64,000 nucleotides of DNA from Streptomyces formicae (GTDB taxonomy: Bacteria > Actinomycetota > Actinomycetes > Streptomycetales > Streptomycetaceae). Every line of letters begins with the position of its first letter. Within the stretch, counting starts at the first letter, position 1. A program made the position numbers and the translations under genes. Under the pieces are notes generated by a model. That model was not told the DNA's origin. It saw only the letters and a program-made list of their open reading frames with translations, and did no database searches. The stretch lies in contig NZ_CP071872.1 in the NCBI RefSeq assembly GCF_022647665.1, positions 4,588,001 through 4,652,000 of the forward strand, written 5' to 3'. Below are positions 29,572 to 37,269 of this stretch, piece by piece.

Positions 29572-29802
29572 ATGACCACATCTGAGAAACGACTCGCTTT
29601 CACAGCCACCGTAGTGGCACTGGCCGCCGAAGCCACCGAGCTCGAGACCCGAGTCACCGAGCTTCGCCAAGCGCTCGCAGAGCTGGACGAGCGGATACGG
29701 GCCGTGTCCAACGCGCTGCACCATGCTGCCCGTTCAGGGGGCGCAGGCCCGTCCAGTGTCGCCATCGACGGCGAACGCTCGGACGGAGACCGGACAGAGT
29801 GA
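29572..29802 (+). CDS. Small coiled-coil protein, unknown
   Basis: A 76-aa predicted protein dominated by one long helix with heptad spacing (T-E-L-E-T-R-V-T-E-L-R-Q-A-L-A-E-L-D-E) followed by a polar tail. GGAG and AGGA lie upstream of the overlapping GTG/ATG starts at 29569 and 29572. I do not recognise a family. Its coiled-coil style recalls the N-terminal half of the protein at 38518-39123. It may be a real small gene, but evidence is limited to the ribosome site and the regular heptads. Confidence 0.5.
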   Translation: MTTSEKRLAFTATVVALAAEATELETRVTELRQALAELDERIRAVSNALHHAARSGGAGPSSVAIDGERSDGDRTE

Positions 29803-29955
29803 CCCGGTCCGCATTCAGGACCCAGCCGTGTGAGAGCACTGCGGCAGCCACTGGGACGGCTGCGTTCCATTCCCTGTTCGGCGGTCGCACGAAGTGGCTG
29901 AAGAGTCTGCGGTCCGAGGTGTGACCATGAGTCGCAGGACCCTGACCGACCGGTC

Positions 29956-30690
29956 GCGGCTGCCGACTCCACCTCGCCCTCCGAGGCCCGCGCAGACGCC
30001 CTGAAGAGCGCCGCAGCCTCCACCGGAGAGGAGGGCGGGAAGCCCGGCTCCGTCGGACGCAGCGTGGGCGGCGCCGAGGCGCCCGTCGACTGCGAGAAGG
30101 CCAAGTGCATCGCCCTGACCTTCGACGACGGCCCCGGCAAGGACACCCCCGAGCTCCTCGACATCCTCAAGGAGGAGAAGGTCCACGCCACCTTCTTCCT
30201 GCTGGGCAAGAACCACGTGCTCAAGCACCCGGAGACCGTCGGCCACCTCGCCGCCGAGGGCCACGAGGTGGCCAACCACACCTGGACCCACCAACGGCTC
30301 GACACACTCGGCAAGGACGCGATGCGCGACGAACTGGCCCGCACCCGGACGCGACAGCCGAGATCACCGGCGAGAAGCCGACCCTGATGCGCCCGCCGCA
30401 GGGCCGCATCGACGAGGACGTCACCGCTGTCAGGAAGGAACTCGGCCTCTCCCAGGTGCTGTGGAGCACGACGGCGAAGGACTACGCGACCACCGACTCC
30501 GCCCTGATCGAGAAGCGCACCCTCGACCAGGCCAGCCGGGACGGCATCATCCTGCTGCACGACATCTACGACGGCACCGTGCCCGCCGTGCCCGGCATCA
30601 TCGCCGAGCTGAAGAAGCGCGGACACACCTTCGTCACGGTCCCCGAACTCCTGCACCCCGCCCAGGCCGGTGCACGGAACCGTGCATCGC
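29956..30690 (+). pseudogene. Polysaccharide deacetylase (NodB domain), broken
   Basis: A carbohydrate esterase 4 / NodB-type deacetylase. The first frame reads A-L-T-F-D-D-G-P-G (metal-binding Asp), F-F-L-L-G-K and H-E-V-A-N-H-T-W-T-H (metal His pair). Near 30349 one G is missing and the frame switches to T-A-E-I-T-G-E-K-P-T-L-M-R-P-P, V-L-W-S-T-T-A-K-D-Y and I-I-L-L-H-D-I (catalytic His). The signal peptide that such exported enzymes need is not in frame at the N-terminus, and the C-terminus runs on past the expected end at about 30660 without a stop. At least two lesions are therefore present. Confidence 0.82.
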
Positions 30691-30748
30691 CCCTGATCCG
30701 CGCCGCGTCCGGACCGGACCGCCGGCGCCTTCCAGCTCTTGTCGGCCC

Positions 30749-31468
30749 CTACCGGGCAGGGGTGAAGCCGGCCCGCCACAGGTCGCGAAGCAATGCGATC
30801 TCGGCCATGTGGTGGATGAATTCGAGGTTGGCCCCCGCCAGCACGGTGATGAATGGGTCGTCGGCGTCGGAGCCGTACGGGTACTGCGAGAATCCGACCG
30901 TGTCGAGCTGCTCGTCGGTCACGGCGCCGACGCTGTCGCGCCAGCGGTCGATCAGCGCCCAGAACCGCTCTAGTGCCAAGGCGGCGGAAGGGGTGAAGTC
31001 GACCAGCAGCTTCGGCTCCTGCCGCCGTTCACCGAAGGTCCACTCCCATTGGCCCGCGAAGCAGGAGTGCAGATGCCCCAGCCGCCACGCGATGGTGGTG
31101 ACCGGCGTCTCGTCGGGCTCCGGCGCACCCGTGTGGGCGAGGACCTGCTCGACCCGCTCGACGCTCACGCTCCAGTCATCGGCGATCTTGGCGACGGTCA
31201 TGCCGCCGGCGGCCTGCCGGGCAACCTCGGCGTACTCGCTCGCCGGGATGTCCGGGGCGCCCTTGTCGAGCACCCACTCGCCCGGCCCGTACGCCCTGGG
31301 CGTTGCCGCCTCACCCCGGCGACGGACCGACCAGCAACCGGCCACCGGCTCCCACAGGTACTCCTCGTCACCGAGCCCCGCCAGCCGCACCTGGGCCATC
31401 TCCCTGGCCTGGTCGAACTGATCGAGCAGCAAGCCAAAACGGCCGGTCCGCGCACCCTCGGTCTCCAT
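30749..31468 (-). CDS. DinB-family protein
   Basis: A 239-aa four-helix DinB-like protein. Conserved features are W-S-V-R-R-R near the first helix, I-A-W-R-L-G-H-L-H-S-C-F (metal-type His) and N-L-E-F-I-H-H-M-A-E-I-A-L-L-R-D-L at the C-terminus, the usual His positions of the DinB/YfiT metal site. Some members act as mycothiol- or bacillithiol-dependent transferases. ATG at 31468 has GGGGAG about 6 nt upstream. It overlaps the run-on tail of the broken deacetylase on the other strand only in non-conserved sequence. Confidence 0.9.
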   Translation of the reverse strand: METEGARTGRFGLLLDQFDQAREMAQVRLAGLGDEEYLWEPVAGCWSVRRRGEAATPRAYGPGEWVLDKGAPDIPASEYAEVARQAAGGMTVAKIADDWSVSVERVEQVLAHTGAPEPDETPVTTIAWRLGHLHSCFAGQWEWTFGERRQEPKLLVDFTPSAALALERFWALIDRWRDSVGAVTDEQLDTVGFSQYPYGSDADDPFITVLAGANLEFIHHMAEIALLRDLWRAGFTPAR

Positions 31469-31588
31469 GGCTGCTCCCCTTCGCCGTCGCGTCTCGTGCG
31501 CCTCGCTGTGCTCATACGGAAGTTAGCGGCTCACCTCACAGGGTGCGACCGATTTCCTCGCCCACGAAGCAGTGCGGCACCACCCGCA

Positions 31589-32017
31589 TCACCGCACTCG
31601 ATCGGGCCTTTCGAGGCGGCAATTCGGCGCGGGGTTCAGCATCAGGAAGTCGTGCAGGCTGCCGTTTGTAGCGGATGCTGGTGGCGGGAGCACCTGCCTG
31701 CGTCAGCGTGCGGGCGTATGCCTCGCCCTCGTCCCGGAGCACGTCGCTCTCGTCCGCGATGACGAGCGCGGGCGGCAGCCCTTCCAGCTCCTGGTCACTG
31801 GTGTAGCAGTCCCAGAACCAGCCATCGCCTTCGCGGTGAGGTAGGGGCCGTCCGCGAACTCCCGGTAGCTCTCGGTGTCCTGGGCGGCGTTCGTGACGGG
31901 GTAGTACAGCGACTGGTGCACGAAGGACACATCGCCGCGCTGCTTGGCCATGATGGTCAGCACCGCGGTCATGTTGCCGCCGACGGAGTCGCCGGCGACG
32001 GCCGGGGCTGGAGGCAA
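31589..32017 (-). pseudogene. HSL-type alpha/beta hydrolase remnant
   Basis: Fragments of an acetyl-hydrolase/lipase of the hormone-sensitive-lipase family. They read A-V-A-G-D-S-V-G-G-N-M (nucleophile Ser), S-L-Y-Y-P-V-T-N-A-A-Q-D-T and Y-L-T-A-K-A-M; then, after loss of one C near 31820, W-F-W-D-C-Y and L-P-P-A-L-V-I-A-D-E-S-D-V-L-R-D-E-G (Asp). After an extra A near 31675 the catalytic His segment H-D-F-L-M-L-N follows and the frame ends at 31589. The N-terminal part with the H-G-G-G motif is missing, and there is an internal deletion before L-P-P-A-L. Confidence 0.82.
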
Positions 32018-32096
32018 TCAGCGTGCTGCGGCCGGGGCCGGGGCGATCGCGTATCAACCCCCGACGAGGTCCAGGCCGACAAGGCCGACGGTTCTC

Positions 32097-32645
32097 CTAG
32101 ACCTCGGGAAGGGAAGGATCGGGCGTCCAGGGAGACGGTGCGGTGATGGACCAACGTTCGTGGTCGCGCCAGGCCCCGTCGATATAGAGATAGGCGGGCG
32201 ACAGACCTTCGTAACGAAAGCCCAGGCGCTGGACCAAGGCCAAGGACGCCTTGTTCCCCGGCTGAATGTTCGCCTCCAGCCGGTGAAGCCGCAGGTCGTT
32301 GAAGGCGTACTGCAGGGCGACGGTGAGCCCTTCGGCCATGTAACCCCGCCCCGCAGACGGGGCGAAAGCCGCATAGCCGAGTGACGCGCCCTGGTAACGG
32401 CCCCGGATGATCGAGTTGATGTTGACCATGCCGGCAGCTGCACCGGTCTCCTGAACGCGGATCACAAAGCCCCGGTTGGTGCCGTCGCCGAAGCGGCGCA
32501 TCCACGCCTGGAACTCCTCGGCGGTCGCGGGCAGCTGCATCCACGGCGAATGGAGCTCGGTGCTGGCCCGCACGAGCGAGCAGAACTCATCCTGGTCGGC
32601 GAGGGTGAGCGGGCACAGGTCGACCCGTGACGGCATGGTGGACAT
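32097..32645 (-). CDS. GNAT acetyltransferase, RimJ/RimL type
   Basis: A 182-aa acetyltransferase with the RimJ/RimL layout: L-C-P-L-T-L-A-D-Q-D-E-F at the start, a central L-G-Y-A-A-F-A-P-S-A-G-R-G-Y-M-A-E-G (acetyl-CoA loop), then L-R-L-H-R-L-E-A-N-I-Q-P-G-N-K-A-S and L-V-Q-R-L-G-F-R-Y-E-G. It likely acetylates a protein N-terminus or a small amine. ATG at 32645 or 32636 is possible; ribosome-site evidence is weak for both. Confidence 0.9.
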   Translation of the reverse strand: MSTMPSRVDLCPLTLADQDEFCSLVRASTELHSPWMQLPATAEEFQAWMRRFGDGTNRGFVIRVQETGAAAGMVNINSIIRGRYQGASLGYAAFAPSAGRGYMAEGLTVALQYAFNDLRLHRLEANIQPGNKASLALVQRLGFRYEGLSPAYLYIDGAWRDHERWSITAPSPWTPDPSLPEV

Positions 32646-32765
32646 GGGCCAATGGTAGGGCCCTCTTCCGAAGCGAAGGCCACATGAGTGAGGTCCGCGA
32701 CAGGCTTACGTGCGGGGATGACGCAGCGGCCGTCCACCGCGGCCGCGGTGGCTCCGGACATGCGC

Positions 32766-32799
32766 GAGGGCCCCTTCCCCCACTCGGGAAGGGGCCCTC
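32766..32799 (-). terminator. Perfect 14-bp hairpin terminator
   Basis: Stem 32766-32779 pairs perfectly with 32786-32799 around a 6-base loop. It lies 23 bp beyond the stop codon of the leftward LAXTG-anchored protein gene and should end that transcript. Confidence 0.88.
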
Positions 32800-32821
32800 T
32801 GCTGTTGCGTGCCGGTGTGGG

Positions 32822-35128
32822 TCAGCTCTCGGCGTTCGCCCGGCGGCGGCGCCACCAGACGAGGCCGCCGCCGGCCGCGACGGCCGCGGCGGCGATGCCT
32901 GCGATCAGGCCGACCGGGGTGTTGCTGCCGGTGTCGGCGAGGTCACCGTCAGGGTCCTCCGGCCGGGTGGTGGCGGGGATGGACTGGCTGTCCGTCGGTG
33001 CCGGGGCCGTCGGCGTCGGGGTGGGCTTCTCGGTGGGGTTCCCGGTGCCCGTCGGGGTCGGCGTGGGGGCGGGGGTGCCGCCCTGGGAGCGTCCGGCGCT
33101 GTTGCCGCCGAACATCAGGTAGCCCTCCTTGTGGGGGTCGTCGGCGATCGTGTCGACGGCGAAGCCGACGGTGCGGGGCTTGTAGCGCTGTTCGGTCTGG
33201 AACCGGATGGGGTTCATGTTGCGCTTGGGCTGCTTGGAGAAGTCGACGCCGCCGACGGTGTAGGTGTAGATCTCCTGGCCGTTTGACCACTTGTACTTGA
33301 AGGTGCCTTCGGTGAACGCCTTGTAGTAGCGCTCCCAGACCTGCTTGCCGGTCCACTCCTGGTGGGGGGCGCGCAGCGGCCAGCGGCTCACGTCACCGCT
33401 GTTGATGATCTTGCGGTACTCGGCGGGCATGTCGGTCGCGTTCTGGCGGACCCACTCGGCGGCGACGCGGGCGGTGTAGACGCGGCGCAGGTCGCCGTAG
33501 TAGTCGCCGTTGTTGACCTTGTCCGCGACGATGGGGGTGATGTAGCGGTCAAGGACGCTGTCGGACTGCTGCGTCTCGGCCTCGGTGAGGTCGCACCCCT
33601 TCCCGCCGGGCGGCTGGGTGTTGGTCTCCTGCGGGACCGTGGACAGCTTCAGCGGGGTGTCGAGGATGTGGATGCCGCCGTCCTGCTCGCGCACGACGGC
33701 GGTCTCCGGCTCGATCCAGTAACGGAAGCCCGCCCAGCAGGGGAACCCGTTGCGCTTCGGCAGCGCGTTCATGAAGTTCCGCCCGGCCTCGGTCTCGGGG
33801 TCCATGGCCTTGAAGATGTCGTGCTTGAGCTCCAGGTCCGCTTCGAGGAGCACGCGGCCGGCGTCGGTCTTGCCGAACTTCTCGTCGATGATGCGGTTCG
33901 GCTCGTCCGGGTTGAGGTTGACCCAGAACGTGTTCGGCTGCAGGGCGAGGAAGGTGAAGAAGCTGTCGGAGATCAGGTTGCCCTGCGCCTGGCCTCCCCA
34001 CCCGGCCGCGTACTCGTCCTCCACCGTCTTGGCGGCGAATGCGAAGTCCAGGCCCTTCCCGGCCTTGGGCTTGCCGATGTAGCGGAGATCGAGGGTGGTG
34101 AAGTCGATGCCCCCGAGGCCGCGGTTCATCAGCGCGCGCTCACCGGTCCTGCCCAGGCGGTCGAGCTGTTCCTTGAGGGTCTGCGGGTTCGGCGGGGACT
34201 GTTTGATCACCTGGGTGCCGGAGCCTCGGGAGCCGGTGGAGGTTCCGTTGCCCGGCGACATCACCGTACTGTTCGCCCGGTACGGGCCGTTCTCGGTGCC
34301 CTTCGGCGGCAGGCCCCTGTGGTGGGACTGGTAGTTGTAGGAGCGGACCCGGTCCCGGCCGAGTTCATCCTTGCCCGCGGTGTCCTTCAGCTCCTTCATG
34401 AAGTTCTTCGCGTCGCGGGTCTGGTTCTCGGCGAAGACGTACGTGTACCGGTAGGAGCGCCAACCGCGGTGCTTGGCCCAGGCCCGGTCAGCGGGCTTCT
34501 CCCGCCCGTCGGGGCTGCCGTTGGACTTGCCCTCGACGATGTCCCGGGTGCGCTGGTTGATGGCGTCCAGGCGCCGCAGATGCCTCTCCCCGGTGTCGGG
34601 GTCGACGAAGATGACTTCCTTCTCGCAGATCCAGTCCGGGCCCGTGAGGCCCATCTCCCGTACGACCTTGGCCATGAACGCCTTACCGCGGGCGTCGTAG
34701 CCCTGGTTGGGGATGTAGACCTTGGTCAGGTAGTCCGGGAAGCTCGTCCACCGCTTCTGTGCGTTGAAGCGGGCGTAGATGCGGCGCGGGTCGCTGTGGT
34801 CGTACTTCTTGTAGTCGCTGCCCGCGGCATCGAGTTCGGCTTGGGTGGGGTTGAGACCGTCGAACTGGAGGCCGGGGTTGGTGTAGTCGTAGGTGTCCCA
34901 CCGGTCCACCGCGCGGGAGGCGTCCCCCTGCGGCAGGGGCCTGGTCGGAACGTTCTTCACCCCGTACATTTCGTCACAGCGCTTGCCGGGCTTCGGCCGC
35001 GGCGGGCGGGGTGCGGCCTCCGCCGTGTCGGGTATGGGCTGGCCGGTGATCGTGATGACGGTGGCGCATGCGAGCGCGAGCAGGCTGTTGCGGAGCGTAC
35101 GCCAGCGTGATGTCCGTGTTGGCTTCAC
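32822..35128 (-). CDS. Large secreted protein with LAXTG wall-sorting signal
   Basis: A 768-aa exported protein that I cannot assign to a family. A signal peptide covers residues 1-38 (hydrophobic L-L-A-L-A-C-A-T-V-I-T-I-T, A-E-A-A cleavage). The C-terminus has a Thr/Pro-rich spacer, L-A-D-T-G (about residue 731), a hydrophobic helix G-L-I-A-G-I-A-A-A-A-V and R-R-R-R, the class E sortase substrate pattern, so it should be attached to peptidoglycan. A segment near residues 186-200 reads D-A-I-N-Q-R-T-R-D-I-V-E-G-K, compatible with the D-x(n)-E-x-K core of PD-(D/E)XK nucleases and preceded by an E-K-E-V-I-F-V strand. The start is GTG at 35128 with GGGGAAA upstream. It is monocistronic with its own terminator. 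Confidence 0.85.
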   Translation of the reverse strand: MKPTRTSRWRTLRNSLLALACATVITITGQPIPDTAEAAPRPPRPKPGKRCDEMYGVKNVPTRPLPQGDASRAVDRWDTYDYTNPGLQFDGLNPTQAELDAAGSDYKKYDHSDPRRIYARFNAQKRWTSFPDYLTKVYIPNQGYDARGKAFMAKVVREMGLTGPDWICEKEVIFVDPDTGERHLRRLDAINQRTRDIVEGKSNGSPDGREKPADRAWAKHRGWRSYRYTYVFAENQTRDAKNFMKELKDTAGKDELGRDRVRSYNYQSHHRGLPPKGTENGPYRANSTVMSPGNGTSTGSRGSGTQVIKQSPPNPQTLKEQLDRLGRTGERALMNRGLGGIDFTTLDLRYIGKPKAGKGLDFAFAAKTVEDEYAAGWGGQAQGNLISDSFFTFLALQPNTFWVNLNPDEPNRIIDEKFGKTDAGRVLLEADLELKHDIFKAMDPETEAGRNFMNALPKRNGFPCWAGFRYWIEPETAVVREQDGGIHILDTPLKLSTVPQETNTQPPGGKGCDLTEAETQQSDSVLDRYITPIVADKVNNGDYYGDLRRVYTARVAAEWVRQNATDMPAEYRKIINSGDVSRWPLRAPHQEWTGKQVWERYYKAFTEGTFKYKWSNGQEIYTYTVGGVDFSKQPKRNMNPIRFQTEQRYKPRTVGFAVDTIADDPHKEGYLMFGGNSAGRSQGGTPAPTPTPTGTGNPTEKPTPTPTAPAPTDSQSIPATTRPEDPDGDLADTGSNTPVGLIAGIAAAAVAAGGGLVWWRRRRANAES

Positions 35129-35344
35129 GGTGTTTCCCCGTTTCCCCCGGGAGCCCTTGAAGAGCGGCAGATTCCGGCCTGTGCGAGCGCCAGGGCCCCC
35201 GTGGTCGTGTGGGCGCGCCGCACAAGCCGTCTCACCCTAGGGCCTCAACTCGCGGGTGGGACGCGGTTTTCCCGGAGTGGCATGTGTGAACTCCGTGCAG
35301 ATGCCCGGTCGTTACTGCCCGGAGCGGGGCTAAGGTTGGCGGCT

Positions 35345-35884
35345 GTGAGTGACGAAACCTGGGACGCCGAGGACGAGCACACCATCTGCGAGCGCATCGA
35401 CCGCCAGCATGCCGACAACCCCCGCCTCACCGGGTGGCTGGCCGAGCAGCAACATCGCTTCGACGACTGGAACCGCCGCCGCGGCGGCGGATGGGACTTC
35501 TCGGAACGCTCCCTCGACCGCATGGAAGCCCTCATCCGCGAACACATCACCAGCCCCGACGAGCTGTTTACCCAAGAGCACACCGAGCTCGTACAGGTCG
35601 CCTGCTGGTACGTCGGCGAAGTCCACAACCGCACCCGCGGCACCCAGTGGCGCATGGACCCCGAACCCGCCGACACCCACCCCTGGTCCAAGCGGCCTTA
35701 CGTGATCGTGCCGTTCGAGCGGCTGCAGGAGTACAAGGACCCCGAGGGCATCGACTACGACGCCCGGCCCCAGCACCACCCCCTCAGCAGCTTCCTCGGC
35801 CTCCTGCGCGCCGAGGCCGCAGCCGGGGCCGGTGCGGGCTCGGCGGCGGGCTCGCTTCGCGGCGAACTCGACGACTACCGCTGA
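35345..35884 (+). CDS. Conserved-looking hypothetical protein
   Basis: A 179-aa acidic soluble protein with no signal peptide or membrane helix. It is rich in charged and aromatic residues (H-R-F-D-D-W-N-R-R-R-G-G-G-W-D-F) and ends with an Ala/Gly-rich tail. Codon use is typical of a real gene. GTG at 35345 is chosen because the residues before it are not protein-like; an AAGG element lies about 10 nt upstream. No function can be suggested. It is divergent from the LAXTG-protein gene. Confidence 0.7.
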   Translation: MSDETWDAEDEHTICERIDRQHADNPRLTGWLAEQQHRFDDWNRRRGGGWDFSERSLDRMEALIREHITSPDELFTQEHTELVQVACWYVGEVHNRTRGTQWRMDPEPADTHPWSKRPYVIVPFERLQEYKDPEGIDYDARPQHHPLSSFLGLLRAEAAAGAGAGSAAGSLRGELDDYR

Positions 35885-36033
35885 GCCCCACCCTCGTCGG
35901 CGGGGCCACCACCCCGCCCGCTCGCCTCGCCGCTCCGGTCGGCCACGGCGTTCCGGTCGGCCTTGGTGTTCCGGTCGGGTAATGGCCCGCTGTGCCCGCC
36001 GGGGCAGCTGATCTCCGGGCAGCCGTGGACTGA

Positions 36034-36060
36034 TGTCACAAGGCCCATGCCGGTCCGGTC
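36034..36060 (+). promoter_or_regulatory. Candidate ECF41-type promoter
   Basis: TGTCACA (36034-36040), 16-bp spacer, GGTC (36057-36060), one base from the CGTC -10. The start of the sigma-like gene is 98 nt downstream of the -10 element. Confidence 0.55.
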
Positions 36061-36157
36061 ACATTGGTAGAACGCACGCCGAAACGGAAGGACACATCCT
36101 GACGGCGATGCGTCTGCCCAAGCCTTGCCGTCCATGCGGGGAGAGGGAGGGTGCGGT

Positions 36158-37045
36158 ATGGATCGGGGTGATGACGGGGTGTCGATCGTGGAGCTGGTCG
36201 AGGAGCGTCGGCATCTGCTGGATGTGGCGTATTGGATGTTGGGGAGCAGAAGTGAGGCTGAGGGGGTTGTTGATGAGACGTATCGGCGGTGGTACGGGTT
36301 GTCCGATCGCGTGCGGGCGGGGATTACGGTGCCGCGTTCGTGGCTGGCGAGGGTTGCCGGGGGTATCTGTCTGGCTCGGTTGACGTTGCCCTGGCGGGGG
36401 GAGGGTGGTGGCCGGGCGGGAGGGGAGGGTGCCGGTGGCTTGTGGGAGGAGGACGTCCGTGGGGTTCTGCTGGGTGTGATGGATTCGCTGACTCCGGCGG
36501 AGCGGGCGGCGTTCGTGCCCAATGATGTGTTCGGGATGGCTCCGGGTGCGGTCGCCGGCATCGTGGGGCAGCCGGAGCCGGAGTGTGTGGAGGTGGCCGA
36601 TCGTGCGCGGCGCAGCGTTCGGGTCCGGCGTTCGTGGCCCACGAAGCCGGGACAGCATGATGTGGTGGCCCGTGCCGTCCGCCAGGCGTGCGTGACGGAG
36701 GACGCGGTACTGCTGGTGTCTTTGCTGGCGCCCGATGTCACGGCGTTCTTCGACGGTGGTGGCAAGGTCCGTGCCCTGGCCAGGCCGGTACACGGCAACG
36801 AACAGGTCGCCCACACCCTGCTGACGCTCCTGGCACGGCCCCCGCGGACCACTGTGCACACGCAGTCCGTCAACGGACGCACCGGTCTCGTCGTGCGCTA
36901 CGACGGCCGCGTGGCCGCGGTCATCAGCCTCGACACCGCCGGACCCCACGTCATCCAGGTCTGGGCCACCCTCAACCCCGACAAACTCCGCACCTGGAAC
37001 CAACCCGGCACTCCTCCCGGCCCACCGGGACGAGGAACGGCTTAG
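36158..37045 (+). CDS. Divergent sigma-factor-like protein (SigJ-related)
   Basis: A 295-aa protein with the SigJ plan but a weakened core. Region 2 reads L-L-D-V-A-Y-W-M-L-G-S-R-S-E-A-E-G-V-V-D-E-T-Y, where the usual E-D acidic pair is E-G. The region 4 equivalent is L-T-P-A-E-R-A-A-F-V-P-N-D-V-F-G-M-A-P. A SnoaL-like C-terminal domain follows, ending L-N-P-D-K-L-R-T-W. ATG at 36158 has GAGAGGGAGG upstream. The first 400 bp use noticeably more A/T-ending codons than the rest. It sits just upstream of the ECF41 sigma gene and has a similar promoter-like element. It could be a true alternative sigma factor or a regulator that has lost full sigma activity. Confidence 0.75.
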   Translation: MDRGDDGVSIVELVEERRHLLDVAYWMLGSRSEAEGVVDETYRRWYGLSDRVRAGITVPRSWLARVAGGICLARLTLPWRGEGGGRAGGEGAGGLWEEDVRGVLLGVMDSLTPAERAAFVPNDVFGMAPGAVAGIVGQPEPECVEVADRARRSVRVRRSWPTKPGQHDVVARAVRQACVTEDAVLLVSLLAPDVTAFFDGGGKVRALARPVHGNEQVAHTLLTLLARPPRTTVHTQSVNGRTGLVVRYDGRVAAVISLDTAGPHVIQVWATLNPDKLRTWNQPGTPPGPPGRGTA

Positions 37046-37133
37046 GGGGTGTCGTTCGGATCTCGCGCCATCGGCTGACACTGTGTCGTGGACGGTGCAC
37101 TCAGCGAATCCACTCCGGACATCGACAACAACT

Positions 37134-37173
37134 TGTCACAGAAACCTGTCACAGAACGGTCATCGCTCCGGTC
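37134..37173 (+). promoter_or_regulatory. Duplicated ECF41-type -35 elements
   Basis: TGTCACA occurs twice (37134-37140 and 37147-37153). From the second, a 16-bp spacer leads to GGTC (37170-37173), 97 nt before the sigma-gene start at 37270. The arrangement suggests autoregulation of this sigma factor. Confidence 0.6.
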
Positions 37174-37269
37174 AATCAAGCGGAAGCGATGGGAGCGGCC
37201 GTGACTTCCGTGACCACGGTCGCGTCATCACGTCAAGGTCGACAGCCGGAGGAACGGAGACGCAGGATC

